The notes: generated by a model not told the origin, from the letters alone. Positions 1-11,311 are shown, numbered from the stretch's first letter. The stretch is 23,045 nucleotides of DNA from Funneliformis mosseae (GCA_910592005.1 CAJVPP010001076.1:1-23045), one strand, 5' to 3'. A program made the numbers and translations.

Positions 1-478
1 TTTTATAGTTTATATTATTTTTATTATTTTAAGTATATTTTTATTGAAACATATATCTATATTTAGTTAATTTATAGTATAGTAAGTAGTTAGCTATAGC
101 AAATTAATTTTGTATAAATAGAATAGCTTTTTGCTTAAGTTGTAAATTAACTCAGTTGTAAGTTTATGAACTTATTTGTAAGTTTCATACAAGTTTCAGT
201 ATTATAAATAAAGAAATCAATTTAAATTTATACAAACTACTTTTCCCTTCAATGTTATCCTTCACCTAGGATTATTATGATACCCTATATTAACTTGCTA
301 TTGAGTTCATCATTACGAGTTTGACTAATATATCTTAAATTCTAAGACATGATAAATTGCTGAGTTAATTCAAATATAACGGATACCTATAGGACTTAGA
401 GAAAATCCTAAGGTCAGAAACTCTAACGTGTAGAATCAGCTGCTGCAGCCTTTTAACTTAGACATTAAGATAATAAAA
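1..478. other. AT-rich stretch without a recognisable gene
   Basis: No reading frame of useful length or recognisable product is seen on either strand. The base composition and frequent stop codons resemble the decayed transposon DNA further right. Confidence 0.5.
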
Positions 479-905
479 ATGAATCCAGTAATACTATTTA
501 AGTTGCAAGATAGAATATAAGTTGATGTCAAAAACAATAATTATACTTTTAACCAGTCAGTAATTAATTTTTAAGGTAAAAAAATAGAGCGTTCTGCTCT
601 TTACGACAAACTAATTTAAGAAATTATATTAATGTAAAAGATATCATTTGAGAAAAACAGAATTGTATTGATAACTTAGTTCCTAGTATTAGATGAAAAC
701 GCAGAGAGTAGTGATACAGGTAACAAATATAAGTAAAAATTTTTATGATGATACTAGGTGAGATTAGTGTTAGAATTTGTATTACCATAAAATTAAAAAG
801 AGTAGTATAGCAATAATATACTACGGCAGGCTATTTCAGAAATGGTTGTAGCAGATTTTTTAATAAGATTAGGGTGGCTTTGATTTGTGATGCGTAGAAG
901 TTGTT
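479..905 (+). pseudogene. possible decayed coding sequence of unknown family
   Basis: From an ATG at 479, one frame reads as protein-like sequence (including IERSALYDKLI and VLDENAESSDTGNKYK) interrupted by many TAA and TAG codons. Most interruptions would read as glutamine if a C had changed to T. The segment around 735-800 weakly resembles a motif I associate with lineage-specific Glomeromycotina proteins (FLD, about seven residues, VSxEIRQRN). No domain can be named. If real, this is an old inactive copy of a repeated gene or transposon gene. It could also be chance, since AT-rich DNA gives many such patterns. Confidence 0.25.
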
Positions 906-2319
906 ATTATCATTATACTTTCTTTTGTTTATGCTGATTAATTTTTTTTGTGTTATAAAAAGTATATTAATTTTTAAATGTTATATACTTAATAAAAAAA
1001 AATAAAAAAAAATTATTATAACTTAATATATAATATTTGCGTACTATTTTTTACAATTTTTATACATATTCTCATAATATAATATGCATTTTTTGTATAT
1101 ATGTTTTAAGTTTAAAATTATATACTGCTTAAAAATAATGGTTAGTTTAAATTGATTGGTTGAGTATTATTCGTTGTAAATGTAAAGTCTGTGATAAAAT
1201 TTTGTTTTAAATTAATGTTATTATAGAGAAGATATTTATGGGTTCTTTGAGTATATAGTGAATTGGTAGTTTTTCATATAGGTAATAAACTAATTGTTAT
1301 TTTTCAAGATAGCTGTATTTTATGATCATATCTAAATTAGTCATATTGATATATTTTGTAAGGTGAGGTCTTGTGTCTTATAGATAGTTAAGGTGTAATT
1401 TTTTTAAAGTGAAAATTATTAGCAGCTCGTTAAATTTCTATTAATATTGAAGTAGTTTATATTTATTTTAATTAAGCTAATGATCTATCTATTATGTTGA
1501 ATAATACTCAGACTAAGTTTGTGTTAAATTCCATTTTAAATATATTACTTTTGCGTCTTACTAAAGTCTAACTGATGTGAATAGGTTATTATATCTTATT
1601 TTTCGCTATTTATAGTATCAATAATGTTGAATATTAAGAAGTTTTTATTAATTATTAGGAGGATGTTACATATTAGGCAGTGATTGTTTTATGATAACCT
1701 ACTATATTTATTGTATTAAGGAAGATGTCGATCAGTTTATTGGGATTGTATTTGTAATTTGTTTTAGATTCAAAGTGTGAAAAAATTCTAATTGGTCTTA
1801 TTGGCGGTGAGATTAATGTAAGACGAGGATAAAAATATGTTTCAAACTGATATTTAAAATACTTTTGAGCTTGTGACTAATAAGAGTTATACTGAGTCAC
1901 TGATTAGAACAGGTTTTATGCTTTTGAATACTATAGAGTTATTGTAGATGGTAACAAATGTATTGGATCAAACTTAATATATTAAACTTATCAATTATTT
2001 GCATTACTTAGACAGTATTTATAATTATGATATAAAATATTATATTTTATATAATTTATATAATTTATAATATTATAGCAATTTCTATTTATATACAAAG
2101 TGTTTGGATACAGATCATATGATACAGACAGCATTAATATTACTTTTATCAGTATTAAGAAATTAAAAGTTACCTGTGTGATAATCATATGATGAATAAA
2201 GAGTGACGAATATGAAATTTTCATCAAAAAATTCTAAGTTCTTAGAATAAATAGTAAATATTAAAAGTGAAGAGGTGTAATACTAGTAACAAAATATTGG
2301 TTATGTGATTTATATTCAA
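906..2319. other. AT-rich stretch without a recognisable gene
   Basis: No coherent coding sequence is seen. The stretch is somewhat less AT-rich than the DNA at 2300-3350 and is dotted with stops in all frames, which would fit a very old transposon remnant, but nothing identifies the family. Confidence 0.4.
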
Positions 2320-2622
2320 ATATCCTATATAAACTTAGAAATTTTCTATTTTATAATTTAATTTAACTAATAATATTTTTATATAATATATAAAAATAAT
2401 ATAATTAATATTTATTTATATTTATATACTGCTTACTCTAAAGTTTAAGAACATACAATTATATAATAAAATTTTAAGCTTAGAAAATTTTATTAAATAA
2501 AACATTAGTAATTTATATATAATTGAATAATTCTAAACTTTTGAGTAAATAGTATATAAATATTTTTTGATAAATTATATTAATATTTTATTATTAAATA
2601 AAAATTTATAAGTTTACATAGA
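2320..2622. repeat. foldback (MITE-like) inverted repeat, ~300 bp
   Basis: The whole segment is an imperfect palindrome. The outer ends pair as CTATATAAACTTAG on the left (from about 2325) with TAAGTTTACATAG on the right (about 2609-2621). The middle of the left arm (2418-2468), with ATATTTATATACT and TTACTC, pairs with 2511-2557, with GAGTAA and AGTATATAAATAT. At the centre TAATAAAATTTT (2464-2475) pairs perfectly with AAAATTTTATTA (2484-2495) around an 8-nt loop. The right arm carries about 17 extra bases near 2500. No coding capacity is present. Size and structure suit a non-autonomous foldback transposon. Such a transcript could also fold into a long hairpin RNA. Confidence 0.72.
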
Positions 2623-3350
2623 ATGTATATGTTATGTGTCAGATGTTAATTTGAGTCAATTGACAGTTGATATGCATCAGATAACTAATGTTAGTCAAAC
2701 CTTTTTAAGGCATTATAAGCTCAACTCAAAATAGGTTTGTAATTTAAGCCAATCAGTATCTAATGCAAAATTATAGTTAATGCATAACATATATATTTAT
2801 ATCATATAATATATTTATTACTAGTATCACATCTTTTTGTCTTTAGTTTTTATTATTTATTTTAGAAATTTATAATTTTTTTAGTAAATTTCTTAATTTC
2901 TTTATATTAGTAAAAATAATGTTAATATAAACTATATTATGTAACCTATATATAATACATCTGTATATTAATAGAAAATTACTTATTTTAATATTTAGTT
3001 AAATTAAATAAATCTGTTAAATTTTAATTTATTTAATTTATTTATATCATCTATATTTTTAAAAGCTTTATTTTAATATATATATATTTAATAAATTTTT
3101 AAATATTTTTTACTTAATATTAAAATAATAAAAATATAAATAATTTTTAAATAAATAATAAAATTATTTTTTACTATTAATAAAATAAGCATAAAATCTT
3201 TAACTTCTTTTATAATAAAAATTTTTATAAATAATAAAAAGTATAAAACAAATAATATAATAATAAAATAAATAAACTTTTTATAGTATATTATATTATA
3301 AATTATAAATAATAAAATTAAACTTATTATGAATAATATATATACATACA
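2623..3350. other. very AT-rich spacer
   Basis: Low-complexity A/T sequence up to the left end of the Tc1 element. Open frames here, such as one on the minus strand at 3088-3351 rich in Ile, Leu, Phe and Tyr, are what A/T-only DNA produces and do not look like a gene. Confidence 0.55.
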
Positions 3351-3364
3351 CAGGACAAAAGTAT
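3351..3364 (+). repeat. left terminal inverted repeat of Tc1 element
   Basis: CAGGACAAAAGTAT matches the reverse complement of the right end perfectly over 14 bases. Beyond that, similarity fades quickly. Confidence 0.88.
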
Positions 3365-3724
3365 CTGAATTATAGATGAGAGATAAAACTCCTTAATAAC
3401 AGTCAAAACTTAGATGAAACCATATTAAAATTATAATAAGAGATATGATAAAACCTATTTAATATGATGAAAACCAAAACTGTTGAAACTATATTAAAAA
3501 TATAGAAAAGGGTATAATGAAATTATTTTAAGGAGGTTTTAATAGGCATCTATAATCTGAATAATTATAATATTACACAAATTTAACTATATATTACTGA
3601 TCTTTAAATAACAATAGAATGTTTAATTTTTAACCAAATTTATTATTTTTTTTTCCAGAATTTTATAGTTTCGCTTTTTTAATAAAAAAAAATTTTTTAT
3701 AAATAATTATTTCAATACATAAAA

Positions 3725-4721
3725 ATACCAAAAATTTGTGAGCTTACACTTTTTAAGCGTGAAGAAATCATAAGTTTATCAAAGTGTAGACATAGTATAA
3801 AAAATATTTTAGAAATTTTTAGCAAATCAAAATCTACTGTTCATGATATAATTACGAAATACAATAAAGAAAATTGTATTGATACTGCACTTAAGAGTAG
3901 TAGACCTTCAGCTTTATTAGAACAAGATAAACATTAACTAGAAAGAATAGTTTAATAAAATTATAAACAAGTCATGAAAGAAATTACTGAATAATTTAAC
4001 TAGAGTTTTAATATTTTATTAAGTAGTAAAACTGTTAAGTGAGTACTGCATTATATGGGTTATTATGAGTATATTAGTAGAAAAAATCTTTAGTTTCTAA
4101 TGTAAATAAAAAAAAATTTACTTTAGTGTTATATTAGAAAAAGTTGACAAAATAAATAGAATTTTATAATTTTTAGTGATGAATTTCGTTTTGAATTTAG
4201 GTTTAGCATAAGATTCATAAAGTATATACAAAAGATTATTTAATTTTAACAGTTTAAAAGTCAGAAGGAGTTATGGTTTGGAAGTATTTTTGTAACTTTA
4301 AAGTAGGATTATTAGTACTAATTGAGAGAAAATTAAATGCTGAAAAGTATATAGAATTATTTAAATATTATCTTTTACTTTTTTTAATAAACTTAAATCT
4401 AATAGCCATACTTTTTAAGATGATAATGTTCTAGTACATGCAATAGGATTCACAAAGGGTTAGAAAAAAGAAAATTTACATCAATCACTTTCTTGATTAG
4501 CACAGAGCTCTGATCTCAATCCAATTGAGAATTTGTGAAATGTATTGAAAAGAAAGGTCAAGATGCATAATCTTAAATCAAAAAATAAATCAGAACTTTT
4601 AGCTGTTCTTAAAGAAGAATAGTACCAAATTGAACCTGAAAAATTATTAAAGTTAGTTAAAAGTATGCCTTGTAGAATTAAGGTTGTAATAAAAAGTAAG
4701 GGATATCCTATGTTATATTAG
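3725..4721 (+). pseudogene. Tc1-type transposase, DD34E, multiply broken
   Basis: The frame begins PKICELTLFKREEI after what was probably a start ATG, now ATA (3725). A helix-turn-helix DNA-binding segment follows (near 3740-3860), then the linker remnant SRPSALLEQDKH. The catalytic core is still visible: SDE in IIFSDEFRFEF (Asp codon at 4178), DDN then VH near 4419-4436, and SSDLNPIENL with its Glu codon at 4527. Thirty-four residues separate the second Asp (4422) from this Glu, which is the DD34E spacing of Tc1 elements. The frame is cut by more than ten stops, many at positions where the family has Gln or Trp, and by at least one frameshift. It ends at about 4719-4721 after KSKGYPMLY. The protein is not functional. 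Confidence 0.88.
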
Positions 4722-5181
4722 TATTATTTTTAGATTAATATAAGCTAATAAATGATTAAAATTTATATGTTTTTACTAAAGATTATAATGTTGTAAAATA
4801 GCTAAAAATTTCTTTAAATTTTTTCAGTTTTTTTTATATTATTTAATAACTATCTAACAAAATTTTATAAAAAAATTTATAATTATATATTTCAAATAAT
4901 AGCAAAAAAGGTTACTTAGTAATAAAAATTACATTAAGATCAAACATTTTAATATTATATTATAACTAAAGTTTTTATTAGAAAATGTATTATTTTAAAA
5001 TAAATTTTAAATTATTATAGTTTGACCAATTTTTACTTAAATTCTTTGAAATTTTTATGTATTACGTGATATGTTATGATGAACAACTTTACTTATGAAA
5101 CCAAAGTTACATTTATTAATAAAAAAAGTTTACTTATATCCAACTTTACCTAATTAATTTAGTAATTTACATAATATTTGA

Positions 5182-5195
5182 ATACTTTTGTCCTG
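5182..5195 (-). repeat. right terminal inverted repeat of Tc1 element
   Basis: ATACTTTTGTCCTG is the exact reverse complement of the left terminus and is followed by TA. Confidence 0.88.
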
Positions 5196-5788
5196 TATGT
5201 GTATACTTACATTTAATTAGATTTAAGATAACCTATAATTGTTGATTCTAATATTACATAAAGGTATAAATTAGATTGTTTTGTAAAACTATCAATTAAA
5301 CTTCATTAAATATTTAGCTTTATTACAAATGTTTTCTAAATAAAATAAATTAAAAAAACCAACAATCAAAATAATTTATTTGGATTTAACAAGTTAAACT
5401 TATAAAAAAATGAAAGTTATAGATAATCACTTCTGATTTTATTCTTAATTTATTGTATTTTGTATAATATATATGAATTATCTAATAAAGTAAATCTTTT
5501 GAAATCATTAAAATAATAAAAATAATAGATTAGTCAAATACTTACTAAATAGCTTTATAAAAATTATTTTATTTGATTAAAATGCTGAAATTATAGAAAT
5601 AAAAAATTTAAATCAAAGTTTGAAAAATATAATGAAAATGGAGTATAAAAATTATAAAAATTAAGTCGGAGCAAAAAAATATAATGAGCGGAGTTCGAAA
5701 AAAAGTTTTGGAATTTAACAAAACTGATCAACATGTATAAATATTAAACAAAGAATGCTATTTAAGTTGAATCAAAAATTAAATATTA
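5196..5788. other. upstream region of the molybdenum cofactor sulfurase gene
   Basis: AT-rich spacer between the Tc1 element and the start codon. It must hold the promoter of the downstream gene, but I see no motif I would name with confidence. Confidence 0.4.
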
Positions 5789-8700
5789 ATGGCACAAAAA
5801 TTTTTTGATTCCCTTGAATACAAATCAAACTTAGAAAATATCAATACAGAAAAGGCCGCTTTCCTAAAGGAATTTGAATTACAATATGGTTACGGCGGTA
5901 AAATAGATCAGATACGGGAAGAAGAATATCCTCAACTTAACGGTAATTCTTCATAACTGCTATTCAATTCGTAATTACATGTAATTCTTACTTTCAAATA
6001 TCTCAGGGGCCATTTTTCTTGACCATTCCGCGACAACCACTTATGCCAAAAGCTCTCTTACATCTTTTACTACTGACCTTACTAATAACCTTTATGGTAA
6101 TCCTCACGCGAACTCACCTAGTTCGCAACGGTGTAATCAAAGGTTAGATCAAATCCGTGATCGAGTTCTTAGACATTTTAATACCAATCCGGATTACTAT
6201 CAAGTTATATTCACCCAAAATGCCACGGCTGCTATCAAATTAGTTGGTGAAATATTCCCATGGACATCGGGCCAAAGTTCTTATAAGTACTTGAGGGAAT
6301 CCCATAACAGTATCATTGGGTTAAGAAGATTTGCCGAAGAAATCAATGCTCAAAGTATTCAAGCGATAACGGAGGATGATTTCTTTTCCGTATTTGATAG
6401 TGATTCAGTAAGGCAAACCAAATACTTACCACGTGATAACCACAATAATATAACGTATAACCTCTTCGCTTATCCAGCACAGTGTAATTTCTCTGGAATA
6501 AGGTTTCCTTTAACATGGACTTGTGAAATAAAAAAATTTAATAATAAAAATAACGATTCAAAGACTTTAGTATTATTGGATGCTGCTGCTTATATTTCAT
6601 CGTCTTTGCTATCGTTATCCGAAGTAGATACATCTCCAGATTTTATTACTATTAGTTTCTATAAGATGTTTGGTTATCCTACTGGATTAGGAGCATTGAT
6701 AGTAAAGAGTGAATTAGAACCAATATTGAGAAAGAGGTACTTTGGTGGTGGCACTCGTAAGTATTTTCCTTTATCTTCTCATCCATATATTATATAACAT
6801 ATATTCATTACAGTATGAACATATTTTCTGTTTTATAGTGGATTCAATTGCTTATGATAGACCGTGGCAGAAATTTCGTAAATCATTACATGAACGTTAT
6901 GAAGATGGCACAATTAATTTCCTTGATATTATTGCTTTAGATCACGCGTTTGACGCATCGGAACGTCTATTTAATAACTTCAATTTTATCAAAAGTCATG
7001 TCACCTCTTTAATGATTTATCTCAGTCGAAATATGAAATCTCTACAACATTACAATGGGCGATCAGTTTGTGTTGTCTACTCAAATAATGATTTCTCAGA
7101 TAATACATTTCAAGGTCCTGTTTTCAGTTTTAATGTAAAACGTGCAGATGGATCTTGGGTTGGATACCTTGAATTAGAAAGGTTAGCAAGTGTTAATGGT
7201 ATTCACATTAGATCAGGCATACTCTGTAATCCCGGTAGTGTTGCGAGGTGGATAAAATTATATCCTGAAAACATCATAGATAGCTTTGCTAGTGGTAAAA
7301 CATGTCACGATGAGCAAGATATGTGGGATGGAAAACCAGCGGGAGCAGTTCGGATTTCTGTTGGTGCCATGTCGACAATTGATGATATTCTTGTATGGAT
7401 GGATTTCTTTAAAAAATATTTTGTAGAGCCATCACCACCTTATTCTATGACTCAAAATATAAAAAACATTGATGAAAACTCTACTTCATCTGACCAAAAT
7501 TTAGTTTTGGAGAAAGTAACTTTATGTAAGTAAATATTTATTTCTTAAATTATTTATATTTATCTTCCTGAATCTAACAATTCAATTTCATAAGTTCCAA
7601 TTAAATCATGTCATGGATTTAACATTTCACCATTTACTTCATGGCCTATAACTAGCCAAGGGTTGTTGTATGATCGTGAATGGATGTTGATAGATGCAGG
7701 GAAAGGAAAAGCATTAAGTCAGAAAATGTAAGTTTTGACAAGTATTTCTTTATGATTTGGAAGGTTACTTTTATCTTAACACCTTTCCTTTGAATATCTC
7801 TTATGTATTAGTCTTCCTCGAATGACTTTAATTCGTCCAGTTATTTTAAGAGATAAAGGGTTACTTTTAGTATCAGCTCCTGGTATGTGCGATTTATAAA
7901 TATTTTAAGTTATTAAAATCATCATCTTTAATATTTATTGATACGATTAGACCGGGACCCATTGTACATTAATTTGGATCCCGAAGGAGTCGAACTTTCC
8001 ACGTATTCTTCACAAGTTTGTGGTGACAAGTAATGTAAAATTGACATGATTTGTTATTTATTTAATATCTACTATTTCATTTAAAATTCACTTTCCTTCC
8101 TAAAATCGCAGAATTCAGGCATATATATATACATCACCAGAAATTAGTGAATGGTTTTCGTCTTTTCTTGGCTTATCCTGTCGACTAGCGCGACATGCAT
8201 CTATGACAAATGACTGCTTAATGCAGCGTCGTTTTATCAAACCACACCTTGACGCGTCTGAAAATGCGCCTCTGTCTTTATCAAATGAATCACCGTTTTT
8301 AATGATTTCGCATTCAAGCGTTGATCATGTTAATAAAAAAATCAAAGAAGAAGGAAATCGTGAAGTGAAACCGGATTGCTTTCGTGGAAATTTTTTAATT
8401 AATGGAGCAACGGAATTCGATGAAGATCAATGGAAAATGGTTCGATTCGGTGGACAAGTTTTTAAAGTAACGTCAGATTTAATTAACTAATCATTGATGA
8501 ATTGTGTATAAATGCTCAATTTTATATTATATTTATAATTTTCTTAGATCATTGGTCCGTGCAGGAGATGTCGTATGGTTTGTATAAATCACGAGAATGC
8601 TGAAGTAACTAAAGAGCCATATTCTACGTTAGCTCGCTGTCGACGATTCAAGGTACGAAATATTTTTGACAATTTTGTTATAAAAAAAAAATCAAAATAT

Positions 8701-8833
8701 ATATTTATTTTTCTTTATATTTTAATAGGGCAAGATATATTTTGGACATCACATGGTTCATGTTCCTGATCTTTCAAAGATACCTTATGTAATTGAGAGC
8801 GGTTCATCAGTTCAAATTGAATATATCAATTAA
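5789..8833 (+). CDS. hxB: molybdenum cofactor sulfurase (MOCOS/HxB/ABA3 type)
   Basis: The enzyme takes sulfur from L-cysteine and puts it on the molybdenum cofactor of hydroxylases such as xanthine dehydrogenase; it is cytosolic. Nine exons join in frame: 5789-5942, 6007-6756, 6839-7525, 7595-7727, 7812-7882, 7951-8029, 8112-8466, 8548-8652 and 8729-8833, giving 812 aa, the normal family length. All introns have GT/AG ends. Residues about 53-490 are the class V aminotransferase (NifS-like) domain with FLDHSATT, YGNPH, FTQNATAAIKLVGE and the PLP-binding Lys271 in SFYKMFGYPTGLGAL. Cys431 in RSGILCNPG is the likely sulfur-accepting cysteine. Residues from about 531 form the MOSC N-terminal (beta-barrel) part (PIKSCHG, LLYDREWMLID, LPRMTLIRP) and the C-terminal MOSC domain follows, with GPCRRCRMVCIN. 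All key residues are intact and no break is seen. The start is the first ATG in frame and fits the family N-terminus. No functional neighbour is present. Confidence 0.96.
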
Positions 8834-9283
8834 CAAGAAATCGATAAGTTCGTGTACGAATATCAAAATAATTAATTTAATAAACATAATTGCTATATAA
8901 AAAAATTTCTCGATAACAAAATGATATCTCATGAATGCTTCTCTGCTTTTACCTTTATCAAGGTATTACATATCAATATAAAAAAAAAAAATAAATATAA
9001 CAAAAATGATAACTATATGGGTCATGAACTAGTAAAATGTCACGTCAATTTTTTTTTTTTTGATTTATATAAGCCAACTATATAATAATCTAATTTTTTA
9101 AGCTTTTCGAATATTTTTTATTTATCGCGAGGATTTAAATTGATTTAAATTTCAAAACTATTTATTAATGCACAGAATCTTCCCAATTTTTTTAAAGATA
9201 AAAAATTTTTAGAAAATAAAACTGTTTCGCTCTTAATTACTTTAATATTCCATAACTCACTTTAGATAGTTTATTGTATTATG
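8834..9283. other. 3' flank of the sulfurase gene, AT-rich
   Basis: Holds an AATAAA-like element (AATAAACAT near 8879), a possible polyadenylation signal, and then A/T-rich DNA without coding sequence. Confidence 0.4.
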
Positions 9284-9424
9284 CTTCAAAGTACTATGCA
9301 TCATAACTTTTGATGTACTACGCATTGTAAATCTTCAAAGTACTACACTACACTTTGTAAACCTTCAATATACTACACGTTGTAATATTACGCATACATA
9401 AACCTTACCTTTGAAGTATTACGA
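9284..9424. repeat. short imperfect tandem repeat (core CTTCAAAGTACTAC)
   Basis: A unit of about 23-30 bp, roughly CTTCAAAGTACTAC then GCATTGTAA, recurs four times: from about 9284, 9307, 9332 and 9362. A further related piece (9390-9424) reads TATTACGCATACAT and then CTTTGAAGTATTACG. The copies differ by several bases. It contains no gene. Confidence 0.65.
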
Positions 9425-9551
9425 ATATTTTGATTAGTCCGGATCCCTAGTATATATAATTTAGAAATGATATTTAAATTAAACCGAAACCGAAAAATTA
9501 TAAATTAGCAAAATAAACTAAATTTAAAAAAAAAATTAAAAAAAAAAGATC

Positions 9552-9649
9552 GGTCGCAGAATGCCCGCCGTTCTCAGACGCGACCTATTAAAAGGGGAGC
9601 CCGCCGTTCTCAGACTATCCGCGACCTTATCAACATAGGTTTTGATAAG
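9552..9649. repeat. GC-rich island with doubled 17-mer and hairpins
   Basis: GCCCGCCGTTCTCAGAC occurs twice, at 9563-9579 and 9599-9615. GGTCGC (9552-9557) is complementary to GCGACC at 9580-9585 and 9621-9626, so two alternative stems are possible. Directly after, CTTATCAA (9626-9633) pairs with TTGATAAG (9642-9649) around an 8-nt loop. The island is markedly GC-rich against very AT-rich surroundings, which suggests a recent insertion or a conserved structural repeat. I do not recognise the family. Confidence 0.6.
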
Positions 9650-11257
9650 CTTATAAAGGGTCAATTTTGGTGATTTTCAAAATTATGGGATTCAAAAATT
9701 CATATAAATAGGTCATTTTAAACTGATCGTCCAATTTTAAATCAGGTGACTACCGGGAAAATAGAATAATTACGTAGTATAAACGGAATGACACAATCAT
9801 TTTTTTCGCAATACAGTATATTTATTTTATAATATTTATTATTTTATCAATCACATATCTAAAATTTGTAATTTTAGATTTCAAATGTAATGTCATTATA
9901 ATGTTTGCACAACGGATGTTATGATGAAGGATCAACAGAAATTCAACAAAGAAATACCATAAACGATACCAAAAACAATAGAGAATAATTTTTTTCAATT
10001 ATTGCTTTTAACCTTTGCAGTCCAAGAAATATCAAATGTATTATAAATTTCAAAAGTCTTTCTAATCGGTCTATTATCAAACTATAAAATTTTAAACAAT
10101 TGTTGAATCTCTGAAAAATTGTTATCAGGTATTGTAATAGGAATACAATCAATGTCTATATTATATTTAAGCATTTTTTTACAATACTATCATGATGATA
10201 ATGATTATTTGTTTTCTTCCAAAAGGATTTGTAAGCCTAGTATGGTTGTATTGTAGTTACTTCAGTATTGTAGAGATCATTATTAAGTCAGTATCTTGAT
10301 GTGATTGAAGTTGAGTTGAGATATGATGACGTTTTTGAAGCTTTTGAAAATAATATAGGTAAAGCAATAGTTAATAAAGGTTTCTTTCTTAGGATCATTA
10401 GTAGAGGTATAAATAATAAGATTAAGTATTATTCTAATTGATTATACTTTTAAGGGAAGATATAGTGTATATAAGATTAGTAAATATAATTGATTATATC
10501 TTTTTCAAGAAAACATTTTTTTAGGAAAGTGAGATGTAAGTAAGAAATGGGTTGCTTTATTAATAAAAAATAGAAAAAATATGTATGTTCTATATTTAAA
10601 ATATTTATTATATAAAAAAAATTTCTGTTTGTTTTGTATAGATTCTAAAATAGTATTTAATAGATAAAGAAAAAAGCTATATTAAACTTAAATCATACAA
10701 GATATCCATTATCAGTTCTAATTTTATATAAAATAAGATTATAAAGCAAATAACTTTTAACAAATGAGAATCTAATATGATAATACTATATAATTGTAAG
10801 TCAAAATCAAAACATAAAATTTTGATCATTATTATGAATTTTTTTGCAATTACATTTTATAAGAAGTGATCTTATCAATTATTCGTAATCAAATGATTTG
10901 TGTAATAAATAACTTTCTTTCTAGATAAATAATCATCAGTTACACAATAGCATTATTACCTAAAATGAAATAAAAAACAATATATAAAAAATTTTCAGTC
11001 ATGTAATTATTGCATTTTTGTTTGTTTATATAATCATAAATTAATGAAATCTCCAATTTTAAAAAGTATTAAGATTGCTTCAGACTTAATAATAGTTTTT
11101 ATTTTTAGTAATATTATAAAATATAGTAATAAATTTCTAATATAAAAAAGTATGATTTTATTATTAAACTCTAAATAGTTTAGATCAATTCAAAAAATTT
11201 TAATTTAAATTAAATTTGTATTAGTTTCAAATTGTATAAAATAATTCAAGATTTCAG
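9650..11257. other. AT-rich stretch, only weak coding traces
   Basis: Nothing here can be named. A minus-strand frame of 69 codons (9943-10152) lacks introns, domains or a plausible context. A plus-strand stretch around 10285-10440 stays open for about 50 codons (contains YLDVIEVELRYDDVFEAFENN), which could be a scrap of decayed coding sequence. The rest is low-complexity A/T. Confidence 0.4.
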
Positions 11258-11311
11258 TTTAGTTCAGATTTTTTCAGATTTTAATTTTAATTTTAAAAAA
11301 TCTGAACTAAA
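11258..11311. repeat. perfect 17-bp inverted repeat (hairpin)
   Basis: TTTAGTTCAGATTTTTT at 11258-11274 is the exact reverse complement of 11295-11311, with a 20-nt loop. The TTCAGATT core recurs in the flanking repeats at 11318 and 11620, so the hairpin probably belongs to the same repeat structure. Confidence 0.7.

Larger units (their letters stand above)
3351..5195 (+). mobile_element. decayed Tc1/mariner DNA transposon
   Basis: The element is bounded by inverted copies of CAGGACAAAAGTAT, the kind of terminus seen in Tc1-like elements, and contains a broken Tc1-type transposase reading left to right. Its 1845 bp is slightly longer than the usual ~1.6 kb of Tc1. The right end is followed by TA, the expected target site; the left end is preceded by CA, consistent with one C/T change in the TA duplication. 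Similarity between the two flanks continues about 10 bases outward (TATACATACA on the left, TATACACATA on the right read inverted), so the true terminus may lie slightly further out. The element cannot be autonomous, because the transposase frame holds more than ten stops. Confidence 0.9.

Noticed and set aside
1991..2227. 78-codon minus-strand open frame
   Set aside because: Composition is that of translated A/T-rich DNA (Ile, Asn, Tyr, Leu), with no splice context, motif or neighbour to support it.
3088..3351. 87-codon minus-strand open frame that would look like a membrane protein
   Set aside because: Almost entirely Ile, Leu, Phe, Tyr and Lys from A/T-only codons; the apparent hydrophobicity is an effect of base composition, and it abuts the Tc1 terminus.
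6742..6838. Alternative reading of the sulfurase as two separate genes split near 6790
   Set aside because: The intron 6757-6838 (GTAAGT to TTATAG) joins GGGT to LDSIAYDRPW in frame and restores the normal family sequence, so it is one gene.
9552..9626. tRNA or other standard structured RNA gene in the GC-rich island
   Set aside because: The stems do not form a cloverleaf and no tRNA box A or box B pattern is visible.
9943..10152. 69-codon minus-strand open frame
   Set aside because: No recognisable motif and no flanking exons. It might be a scrap of transposon coding sequence but cannot be supported.
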